Source of the DNA: Talpa occidentalis
Lineage: Eukaryota; Chordata; Mammalia; Eulipotyphla; Talpidae
Length of the DNA stretch: 64,000 nucleotides
Direction: 5' to 3'
Assembly: GCF_014898055.3 (NCBI RefSeq)
Contig: NW_023604295.1
Span: 135,066,676-135,130,675, forward strand
Made by a program: the position numbers and the translations under genes. Every line of letters begins with the position of its first letter. The stretch's first letter is position 1. This document shows, one piece after another, positions 21,641 to 33,909 of the stretch. The notes beneath the pieces were generated by a model that ran no database searches, was not told the DNA's origin, and was given only the letters and a program-made list of their open reading frames with translations.

Positions 21641-21939
21641 GTATATCTTTTTTTTTTTTTTTTTTTAAGATTTATTTATTTGTACAAAAACTGGGGTTAG
21701 GCCAGATGCATGGGAGGGTGAGAGGATTCACCAGAGCCAGAGCGGGGAACAGAACAGGCAGACTGATGAAATACACTACTGAGGGGAGCAGCTGGCAAGA
21801 CAGGAAAGGTCTGCTCACCATGTGGGACCCTCCCCGGCCACCCAGGATTAAACCGGCACTGCAGAGGCTGTGGACAGCTTTACAGCGTGGTGCTCAACCG
21901 CCTGCGCCACCAGGGAGGCCCCCACCCCTGGTATATCTT
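21637..21939 (-). mobile_element. Second SINE of the tandem pair, at the same target
   Basis: Minus-orientation SINE with a T-run (about 21648-21666), then TTTGTACAAAAACTGGGG and an intermediate-type body; its head ends GCGCCACCAGGGAGGCCC at about 21904-21921. It is flanked by CCTGGTATATCTT-type copies at 21637 and 21927. The outermost flanks (21339 and 21925) share CCCCTGGTATAT, so both elements went into one original site. Confidence 0.9.
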
Positions 21940-23604
21940 GATAGAATTTGAGTCATTGTCCCCTTGTTTTTATCTAAGTTGTAGAAGTGGGACTCATAAG
22001 ACTAAATCATAAAAATAAAGTAGAATGTATTTCTATTGTTTGTATTAGTGTCAAGGTCAACCTAGAGGTTCGTGTTTATTACAAAGTAAGCTTTTTTTTT
22101 TTTTAGAAATGTACTTTTTAAATCTCTTAATTTTTTCCCTGTGCTAAGTAAAAGAGATAATAAATATACTTGTTTTTATTAAAGAACTAAGATTTTATTT
22201 CCTTGAATAGACAAACATTTAATGAGCTCACTTGGAATGGAAAAAAAAATCATACATTACATTTTTTAAATTTTATTGTTTTTGTTGGTTTATACTGAAA
22301 ATCTAGAAATAGCCTTAGGCTAATTCTGGATACTTCACTACTATTTTATATTGCCCTCACTGTGAGTGAGGAATTTTTTTGATAAATTCTGTTTCTTAGT
22401 TTTTTTCAGGTGTAAAATGAGAAGATTTGATGTCATGATAGCTAAAAGATTTTCTAAGCTATTTTCTGTTCTATATACAACTGAGTTCATCCCACTCCTA
22501 TTACATATATAATTCTTCATTTCATAAATATTCTTCTTTATCAGAATGAGATTGCTTTCTATTTACATAGTCTTTGTCTCCGTACATGAGATATTTATAA
22601 GCTTGAGGAGCCTGTGATAGGCACATGTTACTACAATCATTCATTTGTTCTCTGCTGCACTAATTCTGAAGTGGCTATTGTCACTTTTTGCTTTTTTGTT
22701 TAGCACTAAGGTCCCTCATCATTAGGTTGAAGTGAACTTCATCATCTGTCAGTGGCTTATTTAGGTCTCAGGACAGACCTTCCACTTTCACAATTTACTT
22801 TTTTTCTTCATTCCATTTGTACAATTTACTCCCTTAATGCAGGACTCACATGATACGCTGCATTTTCTGTTGACTTTTATGGAGGTTTGGCCCATTATGC
22901 TTGATGGACTTCTTAAATCCCCCACTAACTCCTGTGGAATTGCTTGTGTCTGTTTCTTGGAAATGGGAAAATTTATTTATGTAAGTGATGTGATACTTTC
23001 CTTTTGTATTTTTTGCTTCTCATCTCCCAACACACAAGGCAACTTGTCTTTGCCACAGTAATTCTGTTTTTCATTTTTTGTCATCTACTGAATTCTCAAG
23101 AAAGAAGTCTTGGTGGAATTGAAAAGCAGTGGTTGGTTTGTTTGTTTCTTGACATTCTCCCCTTCATTTTCATTCATTAGCACAGTCTCTGGTTAGAATG
23201 ATTTTCTGTGCAAGTTTCCTCTGGGAACATTGTTTAACAGAGTCAAATATCAATTTTCTGAGTGTACAGAGGACTCTGGTAGGGATGTTTAGAGCCCGGG
23301 AGTTAAGAAAATGAACAATAATTGCGAACCAACAGCTTATATCAGATTTTGTTGTACATATTTAATGAAGTTTACAAAGATGGCTTTGTTGATTTGTAGA
23401 GTTTCTGTTACAATACCTAGACAGAACAGAAGAGGGAATGGAAAAAAATGAATAAGCCTGGTCATGTCAGTAAGACTTTGATTCTTTTCCTCTACCATAC
23501 TCACACATAGCACATATATTTTTATAGAAGTAATGCTGTTTTGCAACATTATATATGTTTCAAATATGCCCCATTAAAAGTCAATATCTGTATATACTAC
23601 ATTA
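21940..23604. other. AT-rich non-coding sequence
   Basis: No gene seen. A short piece around 22380-22470 (TTTCAGGTGTAAAATGAGAA) hints at a MIR-family fragment, but it is too weak to call. Confidence 0.4.
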
Positions 23605-24090
23605 AAGCATCACTAAGAGTCCAACTCTATTCTTCATCACACAGTTTTCCCCTCTTACCAAATGTACCCACCACCACTTTCCCTTTCCTCCTTTGGTGCT
23701 CACCTATTTGTCTTACTGTCTAAAGTTTATTTTTGTTTTATTTAGTTCACCTATTTGTTTCCTCTATATTACATATTAGGAAATCATATTGTCTTTGTGT
23801 TATTTCACTAAATATAATATCCTCTACGTCTACCCATATGGTTGCAAATGGCAGAATTTCATTTTTTTTTTTTTAGCCAAATAGTAGTTCATTTGTGTAT
23901 ATAGACCGCATCTTTTTTTATCCAATCATCTGTCATTGGGCATTTAGGCTCTTGGATATTATAAATAGCGCTGCAATGAACATTAGTCTTTGTATCTGTC
24001 TCTCTCTTTGAATTAGCGTTTTTGTATGTTTTGGGTAAATACCTACAAGTGGGATAACTGGATCACATGGTTTGCATTCATCATATTTAA
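23605..24090 (-). mobile_element. Old L1 (L1MA/MB-like) 3' end
   Basis: The plus strand reads the antisense of an L1 3' end: ATTATAAATAGCGCTGCAATG, GAATTAGCGTTTTTGTATG, GGGTAAATACCTACAAGTGG and GGATCACATGG, preceded by a 3'UTR-like stretch. It is 5'-truncated and much diverged from the young L1 at 2706-9259. Confidence 0.85.
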
Positions 24091-25649
24091 ATACTCAAGG
24101 GGAGTACTATGTTACCCAAAAAATAGGTTATCAAATATATTGACTAAACACACGAAAAGTTTGGCAATGTGATTTTTCTGATTTATCAATATTGTTTCCC
24201 TTTAAAGTTTTTTTTTTTTTTTTTTTATCTGTAGTCCCTGTTGTAAACTTTTCCAGAGGGAACAGTTAATGACCTTAAGGTAAATCCTAAGGTAAACAAT
24301 ATCTCCTTGAATTTGTGTAGAATAAAAAAGGCCAGAGATTTTCACCTAGATTCTTGTGCTTTCCCTGAATAAATGGAACTATTCACTCCTGACATCAGGT
24401 GATACATAAACTCTTCATCTTCCAGTGTCCTTACCCTGCAAATAGGGATTTTTATTTTAAGTATCTAAGGGTGACCTATTTTCTAAGAAATTTATATCAT
24501 CATAAGAATAAAGGAATAACCTAGTAAAAGGCTTTAGTTGTGTAGATGATTTCTGAAATTCTAAATATAAAATTTCCACAATGTATACCTTATTCAAGGA
24601 CACCTGATATACTGTGTACACTGTAGGAATCATTAATGGTATATCTTACACCCCCAAATCCCTTAGCTGAGTCTTAAATTTTATTTATGTGAATTAAGTA
24701 AATAGCATTGTGATTTATCCATTCAATTAGAGCATTTAAATCCAGATGGCTAGACCACATATTTTGATTTCAGTTCAAATACTTTCCAGTTCACCTTTGA
24801 TTTTTTTTTCTTTGATTAATTGACCATATGGAAGGATGTTCTTTTATTTTTGGAATGCTTGGATATTTTCTAAATATGTGTTACCAGTTTCTAATTGAGT
24901 TCTCTGGTGATAAGAAAATATATATTGCATGTTTTTGAATTATAGTAATTTTACCGAGATTTATTTTCTGGTTCAGAATATGTTTGATCAATATAGAATG
25001 TATTAGATTCAGGAACACAAAAATTAATGACATAGAAATCATTCAGCAATTCATGTTCTTTTGTCTGATAGACAATTTGACAAATTACATAGTATTATGA
25101 TTGTAAAGAGATACTTGCCTACGATTCTATGGAATATTACCGTAGTTTATCCAGAAACCATTTTGTTAACATACTACAGGGCAGGACACAGTCAAGATAT
25201 ATTATATTTATTAAAATCTGGAGAGTTTAATATTGTTTGTATTACATAAGAGAAAAATATAGGAATTAGTGAACTCAAGGTCTGAGGTGGGGGCAATTTT
25301 AAGAACTTGGCAATGAGAAGGTGTCATTCAATTGCAGTGACCAGTAGGATAAAAATTGTTCAAAGACTTATCTCGCAATTGAAAGACTTCACCTTAATTT
25401 AAAATCATGTAAATGAGAATTTTAATTAAATTGGGTGTATTCTATCATTAGGCTTAATCTCCTTGGACCCAGAAATCCCCTGTGGAATGCTGATATACTT
25501 AATCTAAATGAGAGGCAACTGGTCCAACTGTGGACCAGTTTTGTGAAAGTTTGTATCTAAATCTTGAAGTGTAAACCAATGCACAGCAGCAGATGCCTGC
25601 ATGGAACTGATACCTCCCTAACCAAAGAGCCAGTGGTCTCTGGATAATA
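24091..25649. other. AT-rich non-coding sequence
   Basis: No gene, RNA or classifiable repeat is seen. Confidence 0.5.
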
Positions 25650-25850
25650 ATAATACCATTTTGTCTTTATTGAACACTTATCTCTGAGCAACTAAAGTGA
25701 TTTACAAGAAATTAACCCAATTAGTTCATATAATATTCTTATGATGCAAGTAGATGGCAGCTGATGTTGTCTTTGTTTTGTAACGGGACTTGCTAAGCAT
25801 TGCCTGGGAGATTTGATTAGGTAGGTGAGCTGGGTTCATAATATCCTAAT
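25650..25850 (-). mobile_element. MIR SINE fragment, antisense
   Basis: TTTATTGAACACTTATCTCTG, AAGTGATTTACAAGAAATTA, CCAATTAGTTCATATAATATTC and GATGCAAGTAG follow the reverse complement of the MIR consensus. Confidence 0.55.
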
Positions 25851-26179
25851 CTAAGAAAAATGATTTTCAAAGTTGAAAACATGGTTTGCATTCAAAATAC
25901 AATTTATAAATCCTAAGTTTGCAGTGTGTATGCCAGCTGAAGTAGCTAGCCATATCTACAGGTGTTTTTGATGAGGTGCATTTTTAAGAACTCAAAATTT
26001 GTTGATAATATATTAAATCCAACAGTGTATTTAAGGAATCTGCTTTGTGGGAGAAGAAATTAAAAGCATCATTTTCAGAGTGATTTTGCTCTTAATATTT
26101 AAAAAATATTTTAAATTAACATTTGTTCATAACATTTAAAAAGCAAATAGCTTACTAAAGACATTTTAAACACACACAT

Positions 26180-26345
26180 ATGCTGTCTAGATCTACATCC
26201 CCCTCTTTCTCATCCATATTTCCTCCCTCATTCTCTCTCTCTCTCTTCTTACCCTATCTCACTCTATTCTGTTTGTCTAACTGTTTGCACACCCACCCAC
26301 CTACACTGACCGACCGACTTACTACCTATATACTGATATATAAAA
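26180..26345. repeat. Pyrimidine-rich and CT-repeat sequence
   Basis: CTCTCTCTCTCTTCTT near 26234-26250 and further short CA/CT and CACCCACCCACC runs make a low-complexity block. Confidence 0.6.
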
Positions 26346-26510
26346 TAAAATGCCAAAATAAAAATAATGGCTTGGGGAAAAAGTTGTGTGTCTTAAATAG
26401 ATGAAATTTATTCCTCTAAGCAGATTATTTTAAGGAAAGATTGATTAGAAACAGTTTCCAATATACTTTAAATAAAATGCAAAAGCCTTGTTGTGTTCTT
26501 CCAAGCTCTT

Positions 26511-26858
26511 CATGGATTGTTTTTTTTTTTTTTTTTTTTTTTTTTATAGAGGCATGCTTTATTTATTTGTTTGCTGGTTTGTTTGTTTGTTTTGTTTATA
26601 CATGCACTGGGTACAGTCAGAAGCGCGGGAGGGTGAGAGAATTCACCAGAGCCAGAGCGGGGAGCAGAGCAGGCAGAAGGACCGAAGTACACTGCTGAGG
26701 GGAGCAGCGGGCGGCAGGAGGGGTCTGCGCGCCATGTGGGACCCTCCTCCGGTGGCCGGGGAGCAGCCAGGGATCGAACCGGCGCCGCAGAGGCCGCGGG
26801 CAGCTTCGCAACCCAGCGCTCAACCGCTGCGCCACCGGGGAGGCCCATGGATTGTTTT
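26511..26858 (-). mobile_element. Full-length young SINE with TSDs
   Basis: Minus-orientation SINE. T-run 26520-26544, then body from near 26590 (CATGCACTGGGTACAGTCAG), B-box sequence GGATCGAACCGGC (antisense of GGTTCGATCC) and head ending GCGCCACCGGGGAGGCCC at 26828-26845. The duplications CATGGATTGTTTT lie at 26511-26523 and 26846-26858. Body CpGs are well kept, which suggests a recent copy. Confidence 0.95.
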
Positions 26859-27550
26859 GATTACCTATCCAGTCACTTCAAATAGAGAATTATTTCATAT
26901 TTGGTCTATTCTCAGACTTCTACTACTCTGCCAACATCCTCAATTTCAGCTGTTGGCCATGTGCTTTATTTCACTAATAAAAATAGAAGCAATCCGTAGA
27001 ACATTTCCATAAGCTGTCACTATCATATTCGAAGATTGAACCACATCTGTTCTCACATGCTGTGGTTCCTCTCTCATAACATAGTAAACTGTGATGTCAC
27101 CAAGCTCCCCTCTCACATGTCACTTGGTTCTGATATGTCCTCCGTCACTTCCTCAAGGCTATGCTCCAAGGGAAGTTCCTCTCACTTGATTCACAATATT
27201 TCTGTTCTCTACTGAATCAGTAATCAAATATACTATTTCTGGCATTTAAATAATATTCTTGATATTATGAATTTCTTGGTCTTCTTGATTTTAAAATAAA
27301 AATCTTCACGACTGTCATTAATTGTTTGCAATCCTCTATTTTCTTTAGAAAAGTCCATGTAAATTACTGTTGTGAAGCAGTGATTTGTATGCTATTAAAT
27401 CCAGTGGTCAATCTTCAGTCCACTTCTTTGTTGACTTATCAGAGTATTAGACACAAGGATAATTCTCTGTTCTTTCAAGCACTCTATTCACTGTCCCCCA
27501 CCACCCCTACCATTGCATTCTTTTCTAGCTGTTTGACTTCAGTCTTCATT

Positions 27551-27866
27551 GAAATTTCCTCTGATTTTTTTTTTTTTTTAAGATTTATTTATTTATTTAT
27601 ACAAGCACTGGGTACAGTCAGAAGTGCGGGAGGGTGAGAGAATTCACCAGAGCCAGAGCGGGGAGCAGAACAGACAGACTGACGAAATACACTGCTGAGG
27701 GGAGCAGCGGGCGGCAGGAGAGGTCTGCGCGCCATGTGGGACCCTCCTCCAGTGGCCAGGGAGCAGCCGGGGATCGAACCGGTGCTGCAGAGGCTGTGGG
27801 CAGCTTTGCAACCCAGCGCTCAACTGCTGCGCCACCAGGGAGGCCCGAAATTTCCTCTGATTTTTT
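27551..27866 (-). mobile_element. Full-length young SINE with TSDs
   Basis: Minus-orientation SINE with T-run near 27564-27580, a TTTATACAAGCACTGGGTAC start of the body, an intact B box (GGATCGAACCGG) and head ending GCGCCACCAGGGAGGCCC at 27829-27846. The perfect 20-bp duplications GAAATTTCCTCTGATTTTTT lie at 27551-27570 and 27847-27866, the longest perfect pair in the window. Confidence 0.95.
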
Positions 27867-29483
27867 AAAATAATTTATTATCAATAGGGAAGGATTGACA
27901 GTTCATTTTTTTATTACATAGTACCTTAAAAATGTTGAACATGAATGCAAATATAATTCAGCATTTTTCCATGTGAAATGATTGGAAAGTATGTTGAGAA
28001 TGAAAATCTGTTCTGGGTGGTGGTCACATCAATGGAGAGGGACAGAGGGGCAAAATGAGGTCAAGACAAATAAAAAGATCAAGTCAGTTTAGATAAAAAT
28101 GATCTAAATGTCTAATATGGAGGGATAATATTCAATAAGGCTCTTTTGAACTCAGGTAATCATAATAAGCATGTACAGCAAACTCAATTGAGGTCAAAGT
28201 CTTAGAGAGGAACAAGTATTGGTAAGTTAAATCTATTAAATAAATATTAAGTGCTAGTCAAGTTTAAAGATAGACATTAGATACATTAGATATAAGGGTA
28301 ATATATATAATCAACACAGAATTGGCAAGATAGTGTAATTCAAAATGTCATCCCTCTGGCTCAGGAACTTGATATAGGATGTTGGTCTTACTTTGTGAAA
28401 ATTTTGATGAAGCAAAAGTAAAAAGATACCCATAAATAAACGAGATCAAAAGATAATTTTTCTAGAAATTGAAAGGATAGATGGTATGACTTCTCTCCAA
28501 ATATAAAAGTCTTCCATCTTTTAATCTTCTTTCTCTCTGGCTCTTGGTTTGTATAGTAGTAACTTCTATATTGATGAACATTTATACACACATATATTAT
28601 ATATATGTGTATGTACACACACATATATATATATATTACATTTTAAAAGGACATATTTATGAGGATAAGGACAAAGAGAGGCACCTGTGTAGTCACAGGT
28701 GGGCAGAAGGGTTGCTTATACCTATATTCATGCTTGGTTATTTCCTTATCTTGGTCATTTCATTGGCCACAAGTAATATGCTTTTTGAAAAAAACATATT
28801 TCTTATCCTGTCCAGTTCTTCTCTACTAATATGTGCTATTTACTCAGTTTTAACATCACCATAATTTTTAAGCCAGTTGGAAATTTTACATTATTTCCAT
28901 GAATAGCTGTTTTGTAACAGTACATCTACTGTTTTGGTGATGGGTAACAGAAACCCAATCTGAAGTTGCCTAAACTTTAAATTTATTATCTAACTTTAAA
29001 TTTATTATATGATTTATTATCATATTTATTATATGAAATGTACAAGCAGATGCTTCTCCAGAGCTTCGTTAATTTAGCAGTTCACTGTGAAGGATTCAGA
29101 TTCCATGTTTCCGCTTGGAAAATTCCAGTGTGTGGTCCTCTTCCATTGCAAGAAGATTATAGTAGTTCCAAGTTTCATAGTGAGACAAAAGAAAATCTGG
29201 ATTATTATGTTCTTAGAGTGCATTTTATCTGGCTTCTATTTTTAATAGGAAATAAATCAATTCCTTGAAAGTTTCAATGTTCATACCTAATCAGCCTCTC
29301 ATAAGTAGAACAACAGCTCTGAATAGCTTAAACCAATATAATTCATCACCTAGAACTGGAGGTAGTACCCACCTTCTGGGCATTTTGTGCGTGTGGAATA
29401 TGATTATGTGAACAAGGCTTTGCCAAAAAGACTGAGATACTTGTGTGTGTAGACTACTTTTTTCAGTTTGTTATTAGATGATG
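27867..29483. other. AT-rich non-coding sequence with a microsatellite
   Basis: A TA/CA-rich microsatellite at about 28583-28636 and an 18-19-bp tandem repeat of ACTTTAAATTTATTAT at 28973-29010 are the only structure noticed. Confidence 0.5.
28583..28636. repeat. (CA)n/(TA)n microsatellite
   Basis: Alternating ACACACATATATTATATATA and related tracts. Confidence 0.85.
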
Positions 29484-29751
29484 CAATACTTTACTGCCTT
29501 TTTTTTTTTTTTTGAAAGAGTTATCCATCCATTTATACAAGCACTGGGCACAGTCAGAAGCGCGGGAGGGTGAGAGAATTCACCAGAGCCAGAGCGGGGA
29601 ACAGAACAGGCAGACCAACGAAATACCCTGTCGAGGGGAGCAGCAGGTGCGGCAGGAGAGGTCTGCATGCCACGTGGGACCCTCGCTGGCAGCTGGGGAT
29701 TGAACCGGTGCTGCATAGGCTGCGGGCAGGGGAGGCCCAATACTTTACTAC
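29484..29751 (-). mobile_element. SINE lacking A-box region, with TSDs
   Basis: Minus-orientation young-type SINE with T-run near 29500-29513 and an intact 3' half. The B box is retained, reading GGATTGAACCGG (one change from GGATCGAACCGG). The head is missing about 35-38 bases: TGCGGGCAG joins directly to GGGAGGCCC, whereas full copies have the A-box sequence between these points. A short CAG repeat at the junction suggests a deletion by microhomology. Duplications CAATACTTTACTGC and CAATACTTTACTAC lie at 29484 and 29738. Confidence 0.9.
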
Positions 29752-30389
29752 TTTTAAGTCTTGCTTTTATCTACTTGTGTCCCATTATTTATCTTCCTTA
29801 CACACTTTATCTCCTTGTTGAAAAGCACCAATTTTGGCTTCTCTTTGTATGTCTCCAAAGGATCACCTTGATGACTGACACATAGTTGGTTTAGGTTGAA
29901 AATTTGTCTGTTAGATCAACAATGTCAAACTCTTAAGGTGAATGGCATATAGGATAATCTGTTTGAAATATATTTTGTTGAAACAGGTAAGGGAAAGCCA
30001 ATCAGACAACCTAGATAAACTTTATAATTGTTTACTGAGCATAAATTGTTTTATAAAGAAAACATAGAAAAGCTAGTCTTATTTTTAAAAATATTTTTCT
30101 ATTTATGAATTTATTATGTTTCATATTAGAGCTTGGCCAGATAAAAGTGCTCACTATTCAATTAAATTTTTATATTTCAAACATTTATAGCATTTTGATA
30201 TTTCAGGAGGAGCCAGATAACAATGTGGCTATTGTTAAAGAAAAATTAACTTAGTGTATATCAACTAGTTTTATCTAAGGGCATGGAAATACCCCCCAAA
30301 CATCTACATATATGTGCTCTAAAATAAATTGGTACCTATATTTCAAAAGGCCATGTTCACTGTACCAGTGCTAGAATAGTAGCAATGTA
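29752..30389. other. AT-rich non-coding sequence
   Basis: Nothing classifiable is seen. Confidence 0.45.
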
Positions 30390-31040
30390 GATACCTTCAC
30401 CTGTCTCCTAGGTACTTCTTCCAAGCCTATTCACTCTCTCTCCCCTAAAACCTACAATTATGACTGTTTCTTCACCTTAATTAGTGGCACAGAGAATGTA
30501 TCTCCAATTACTCCATCTTCCCTTTTACCTACATCTAATAAATCATGAAATGACACTGACTTTGCCTGCTGAACAGCTTTTAAATCCATCCTATTCCTTT
30601 AGCGCTATTGCTTGCTCTCCCCAAATGTCCCCTCATCTTTCATTCAGAAAATTTTAATAATCTGCCAAGTGTTTCACTTGCCTATGATTTCTTCTTCTTT
30701 CAATTCATTATCCACACATTTATGCCAGTTCACTTTCTAAAATATATCTTGGACCTTTTGTACTGTGCTTTTAGCCTCCCTGTGACCTCTTCATGTCCAT
30801 AGCATCAAATCAACTCTGAGTGGAATGCGTGTCTCCTCTGACATGGCCTCTTTGCATTTCTTTTACTTTCTGCCTCAGGCTTTGAATCCTATCACTCTCA
30901 TCTTACATGTTGTTAACTTCCCTTTCTTTGCTCATAACATACACTTACTGCCTTCTCTTTAGAATACTACTTTCCTTGTCTGGCTCTCAAATTAATACAT
31001 GTGACTTAAAAATCCAACTTGAGTAATACAGAATAAATTA
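30390..31040 (+). mobile_element. L2 LINE remnant (probable)
   Basis: A pyrimidine-rich stretch follows the order of the L2 3' region, including TATGCCAGTTCACTTTCTAA (30721), TTTTAGCCTCCCTGTGACC and TTTGCATTTCTTTTACTTTC, then TGCCTCAGGC. It has no open frame. Confidence 0.55.
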
Positions 31041-31450
31041 AACTAAAATTGCTGTAGGTTGTCTCTTCTCGAATGCTTTCTTCTCTACTGAGCAGGCCCA
31101 TTTTAGCCCACCAAGATAGAATTATGCACCTCTTGTTGCTATCTTTCTAGTTTACAGATGCTTCTATTATTTCATTAAGAAGGCAAATTTTGAAATATTT
31201 ATCTCTTCTTTAAAAGAATGCGAGCCCCTATATGTTGTAAAAGGCAACATATCTTCTATTTTAACAGCTTGCAGTCAGTTAGACATACTAGTAACTGTCT
31301 CCTGATTTCTCGGAACCTCTTCCGAAAACCTCCCTTATAGTAACTGGCTTCAGTGCTTGGGCATTGAATCCAGTAACCTGTCATTTAGAGGGGTCTAGCT
31401 TTTAGGCAATTTGAAACAGTAGGTTTGAGTAATAAGATAATGCCCTTAAT

Positions 31451-31560
31451 CAATTCTCAGCATAAAATACGTGGAACTGGAGGGGGTGATGCTAAGCAAA
31501 ATAAGTCAGAAGGAGGAGCAAAATATCTCACGGTTCTATTTACATGTGGAATATAAAGAA
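31451..31560 (+). mobile_element. Older L1 3' end, left part, interrupted
   Basis: Plus-strand L1 sequence reading MELEGVMLSKISQKEEQ, the end of ORF2 C-terminus in an older, more diverged form, then TTACATGTGGAATATAAAG. At ~31555 it is cut by a younger L1 fragment. Its 3'UTR resumes after that fragment, near 32085. Confidence 0.8.
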
Positions 31561-32085
31561 AGCACCTGCACCCCTATGTTAACAGCAGCACTATTTACAA
31601 TAGCTAAGCTATGGAAACAACCCAAATGCCCAAAAATAGATGACTGGATCAAGAAGATGTGGTACATATACACCATGGAATATTACTCAGCGATCCAAAA
31701 AGATAAACTCATGCAATTTGCAACAACATGGATGGAACTGGAAGGGATCATGCTCAGTGAAATAAGCCAGAAAGAAAAAGAAAAATACCGGATGATCTCA
31801 TTCATAGCAGGAATTTAGAAAACCTAAATAAGGGACCAGGAAAAAGACTAATTATAATGAAGTAAAAATCAAATCAGCGAGCAACTATAAACCAGAGACA
31901 CACTACGGGGCACGGGGAGGGAAGGAGGTATTAGAGTCAAAATGGGGGGGGGATTGTATGGGGAATATAAGCAAGATGAAAATGTATACATTGTGCAAAA
32001 ATGAAAAAGATGTAAAAATATGTAATATAAAATGGAGAGGAAAAAATACAAAAAACAAAACAAAAAAACCAAAAACAAACCCTAG
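31561..32085 (+). mobile_element. Younger 5'-truncated L1 3' end, nested in older L1
   Basis: Plus-strand L1 starting within ORF2 C-terminal sequence (CTPMLTAALF...[13 protein letters not shown]), closely matching the minus-strand element at 2892-4061. It continues past the stop at 31818 into the 3'UTR (GGGGGGGGATTGTATGGGGA near 31945) and ends in A-rich sequence (32040-32080) that differs from the full-length element. No clean target-site duplication was identified. Confidence 0.85.
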
Positions 32086-32330
32086 AAATCTTACTGTAAA
32101 CTGAGGCTACCTAAGGCTGTTGGGGTGGGCAGAGCACAAACTGCAGAGGCATCCCGTGCGCTATAGGGAAGGACCAGGGGAACATTGGTGGTGGGTGTGA
32201 TTGGAGGACATGCAGCTGAGGTGTGATCCTATACCCCTGCATCACATGTTGTAAACCAGTGTTTGTAAACCAGTGTTGTAAACCAGTGTTTCCTCAATAA
32301 AATTTAAAATTGTGAAAGACAGAAATAAAA
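32086..32330 (+). mobile_element. Older L1 3'UTR, right part
   Basis: Continuation of the interrupted older L1. GATCCTATACCCCTGCATCA then ACATGTTGTAAACCAGTG is the typical old L1 3' terminus. GTAAACCAGTGTT occurs three times in tandem (32251-32290), then TCCTCAATAAAATTT and a weak tail. Confidence 0.75.
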
Positions 32331-32394
32331 AATAGAATGCCCATTTGAGAAAGAAATTAGAAATATTCACTTATATTTCAACATCTTATTGGAG

Positions 32395-32601
32395 CTACAT
32401 CATTGGCACTGGCTGGCTATGATTGCTGTGGACACATACAGCATCATTCCAGTAGCATACATTGCCATCGTGAGCATCTCTTATAAAGTTTCCACCAAAA
32501 TATAGCCTCACTTTTGCTTCATCATTTCTGCCTTCAGTAAAACAGGCTTTGTATCGTTTTATGACCAACATCCACCAACAAATATACTGTGAGTTTTGCA
32601 T
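32395..32601 (-). other. 69-codon open frame, uncertain
   Basis: This minus-strand frame lies in sequence of no recognisable repeat. Its content (many charged and aromatic residues, three Cys, one N-glycosylation-like NHS) could be chance or a decayed coding fragment. I do not recognise it. The flanks to 33150 hold nothing else that I can name. Confidence 0.2.
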
Positions 32602-33156
32602 TTAGTTCTGGTGCCCCATGGCTTATGTGAAGATTGTAATTCAACAATTATTCAAAAGGTTTTTGTTCTTGTGGTTTGATTCTATTGTCTCATATGAGCA
32701 TTTAAATTGTCAAGTGTTCTTCTTAAAATGTGGCCCAAAATTCACAGTTTAATATTCTATGTAAGAGTTGAAGAACCAGCCATCTGCTTTTTTTTATTGC
32801 TGGTGTTGGACCTTGTATTCTAAAATCACAGTAACTTTTGTGGCAACTACATGACACCTTGACTGATCATAAAAAGGAAAAAGTGCCCAGGTACTTTTTA
32901 AAAATATGTCCTACCATTGGGGTGTATTTTGTTCAGTCTGTTATTTCAGACTCGTTTAAATGTGTGTACTTGTTTTGTTGATTATTTAAACCATGAGTTG
33001 GAGAGAGGGAGGGTGAGTTGTGCAAACTCCTTGTTAAGGCAGCAGGTGATGTAGGTGATTTCCTTATTGCATAAGTAGCTGTTATGTCTGGCCACACTCA
33101 CACAGAAGGGCTGGCGAGCATGGACTAGCCTCACTGAGTGGTTTGATTCCACTCTT

Positions 33157-33240
33157 GATGGTTGTCTTACTGAAAAAGATCAAGTAGTTGATCCAATAGG
33201 AATCCAACTTAATTTCTTAGGATGAGGCCTTAGAAGTAAA
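33157..33240 (+). repeat. Unidentified dispersed repeat, copy 1
   Basis: The block shares GAAAAAGATCAAGTAGTTGA (33172-33191) and surrounding sequence with 36250-36317, 3.1 kb away. It continues into GAGGCCTTAGAAGTAA, which in copy 2 is present in inverted orientation. Confidence 0.75.
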
Positions 33241-33909
33241 GGTGTGAATGAAAAGTCAATCCTGCCTCTGAAATCTCTCTGCTGTGGAGGGTGTCTGCCA
33301 AGGCCACCTGAATTTTCACATTACTCACTTGCAGTTTCTCTGAATGGGCTGAAACTCAGGGCATGTTTGATTTTTCCTAAATGCCAATTAAAACAGGAGT
33401 CTGCTTGTACTGTTCCCTGCAACCATCTCAGAAGAGCTTTCCCTGGACGGCTGGGAGGTTGGAGCCTGTAGGCCCCCTTTTCTTACAGTCTCCTTCCCAG
33501 AGTCCCCAGTCTCCACTTTTAGGCAGAATGAGAAATGAGTAACTTTGAATTGTAAATGTTTTATTTTTTGTCCTGCAATAAATTTTTAATTTAAAATGTG
33601 GTTGTCTTAGAAACACAGTCACAACTCAATATAAAGGTTTGTAAATCCTCTTATGAATCTGACTCGAAGTATTTTTCTTAACACAGTAAAGAAATTCTAA
33701 TTATTCTGTGTTACACCATTTAAGGCATTCTTACTTTAACCTCAATCTTAACATAATTCACTGGAATTATTTTAGAAATCAGGATTTATAGGTGAAAGTT
33801 CACCTGATTTTAGTTCATGAAATATCTCACAAGGTCTATGTCATCCTCAAGATGACTGAATCTAACTATTCTTGGGCTTCTAATTATTCTGTGATGCAGG
33901 TATTAGGCT
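33241..33909. other. Non-coding sequence, nothing classified
   Basis: No gene or repeat could be supported. Confidence 0.45.
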
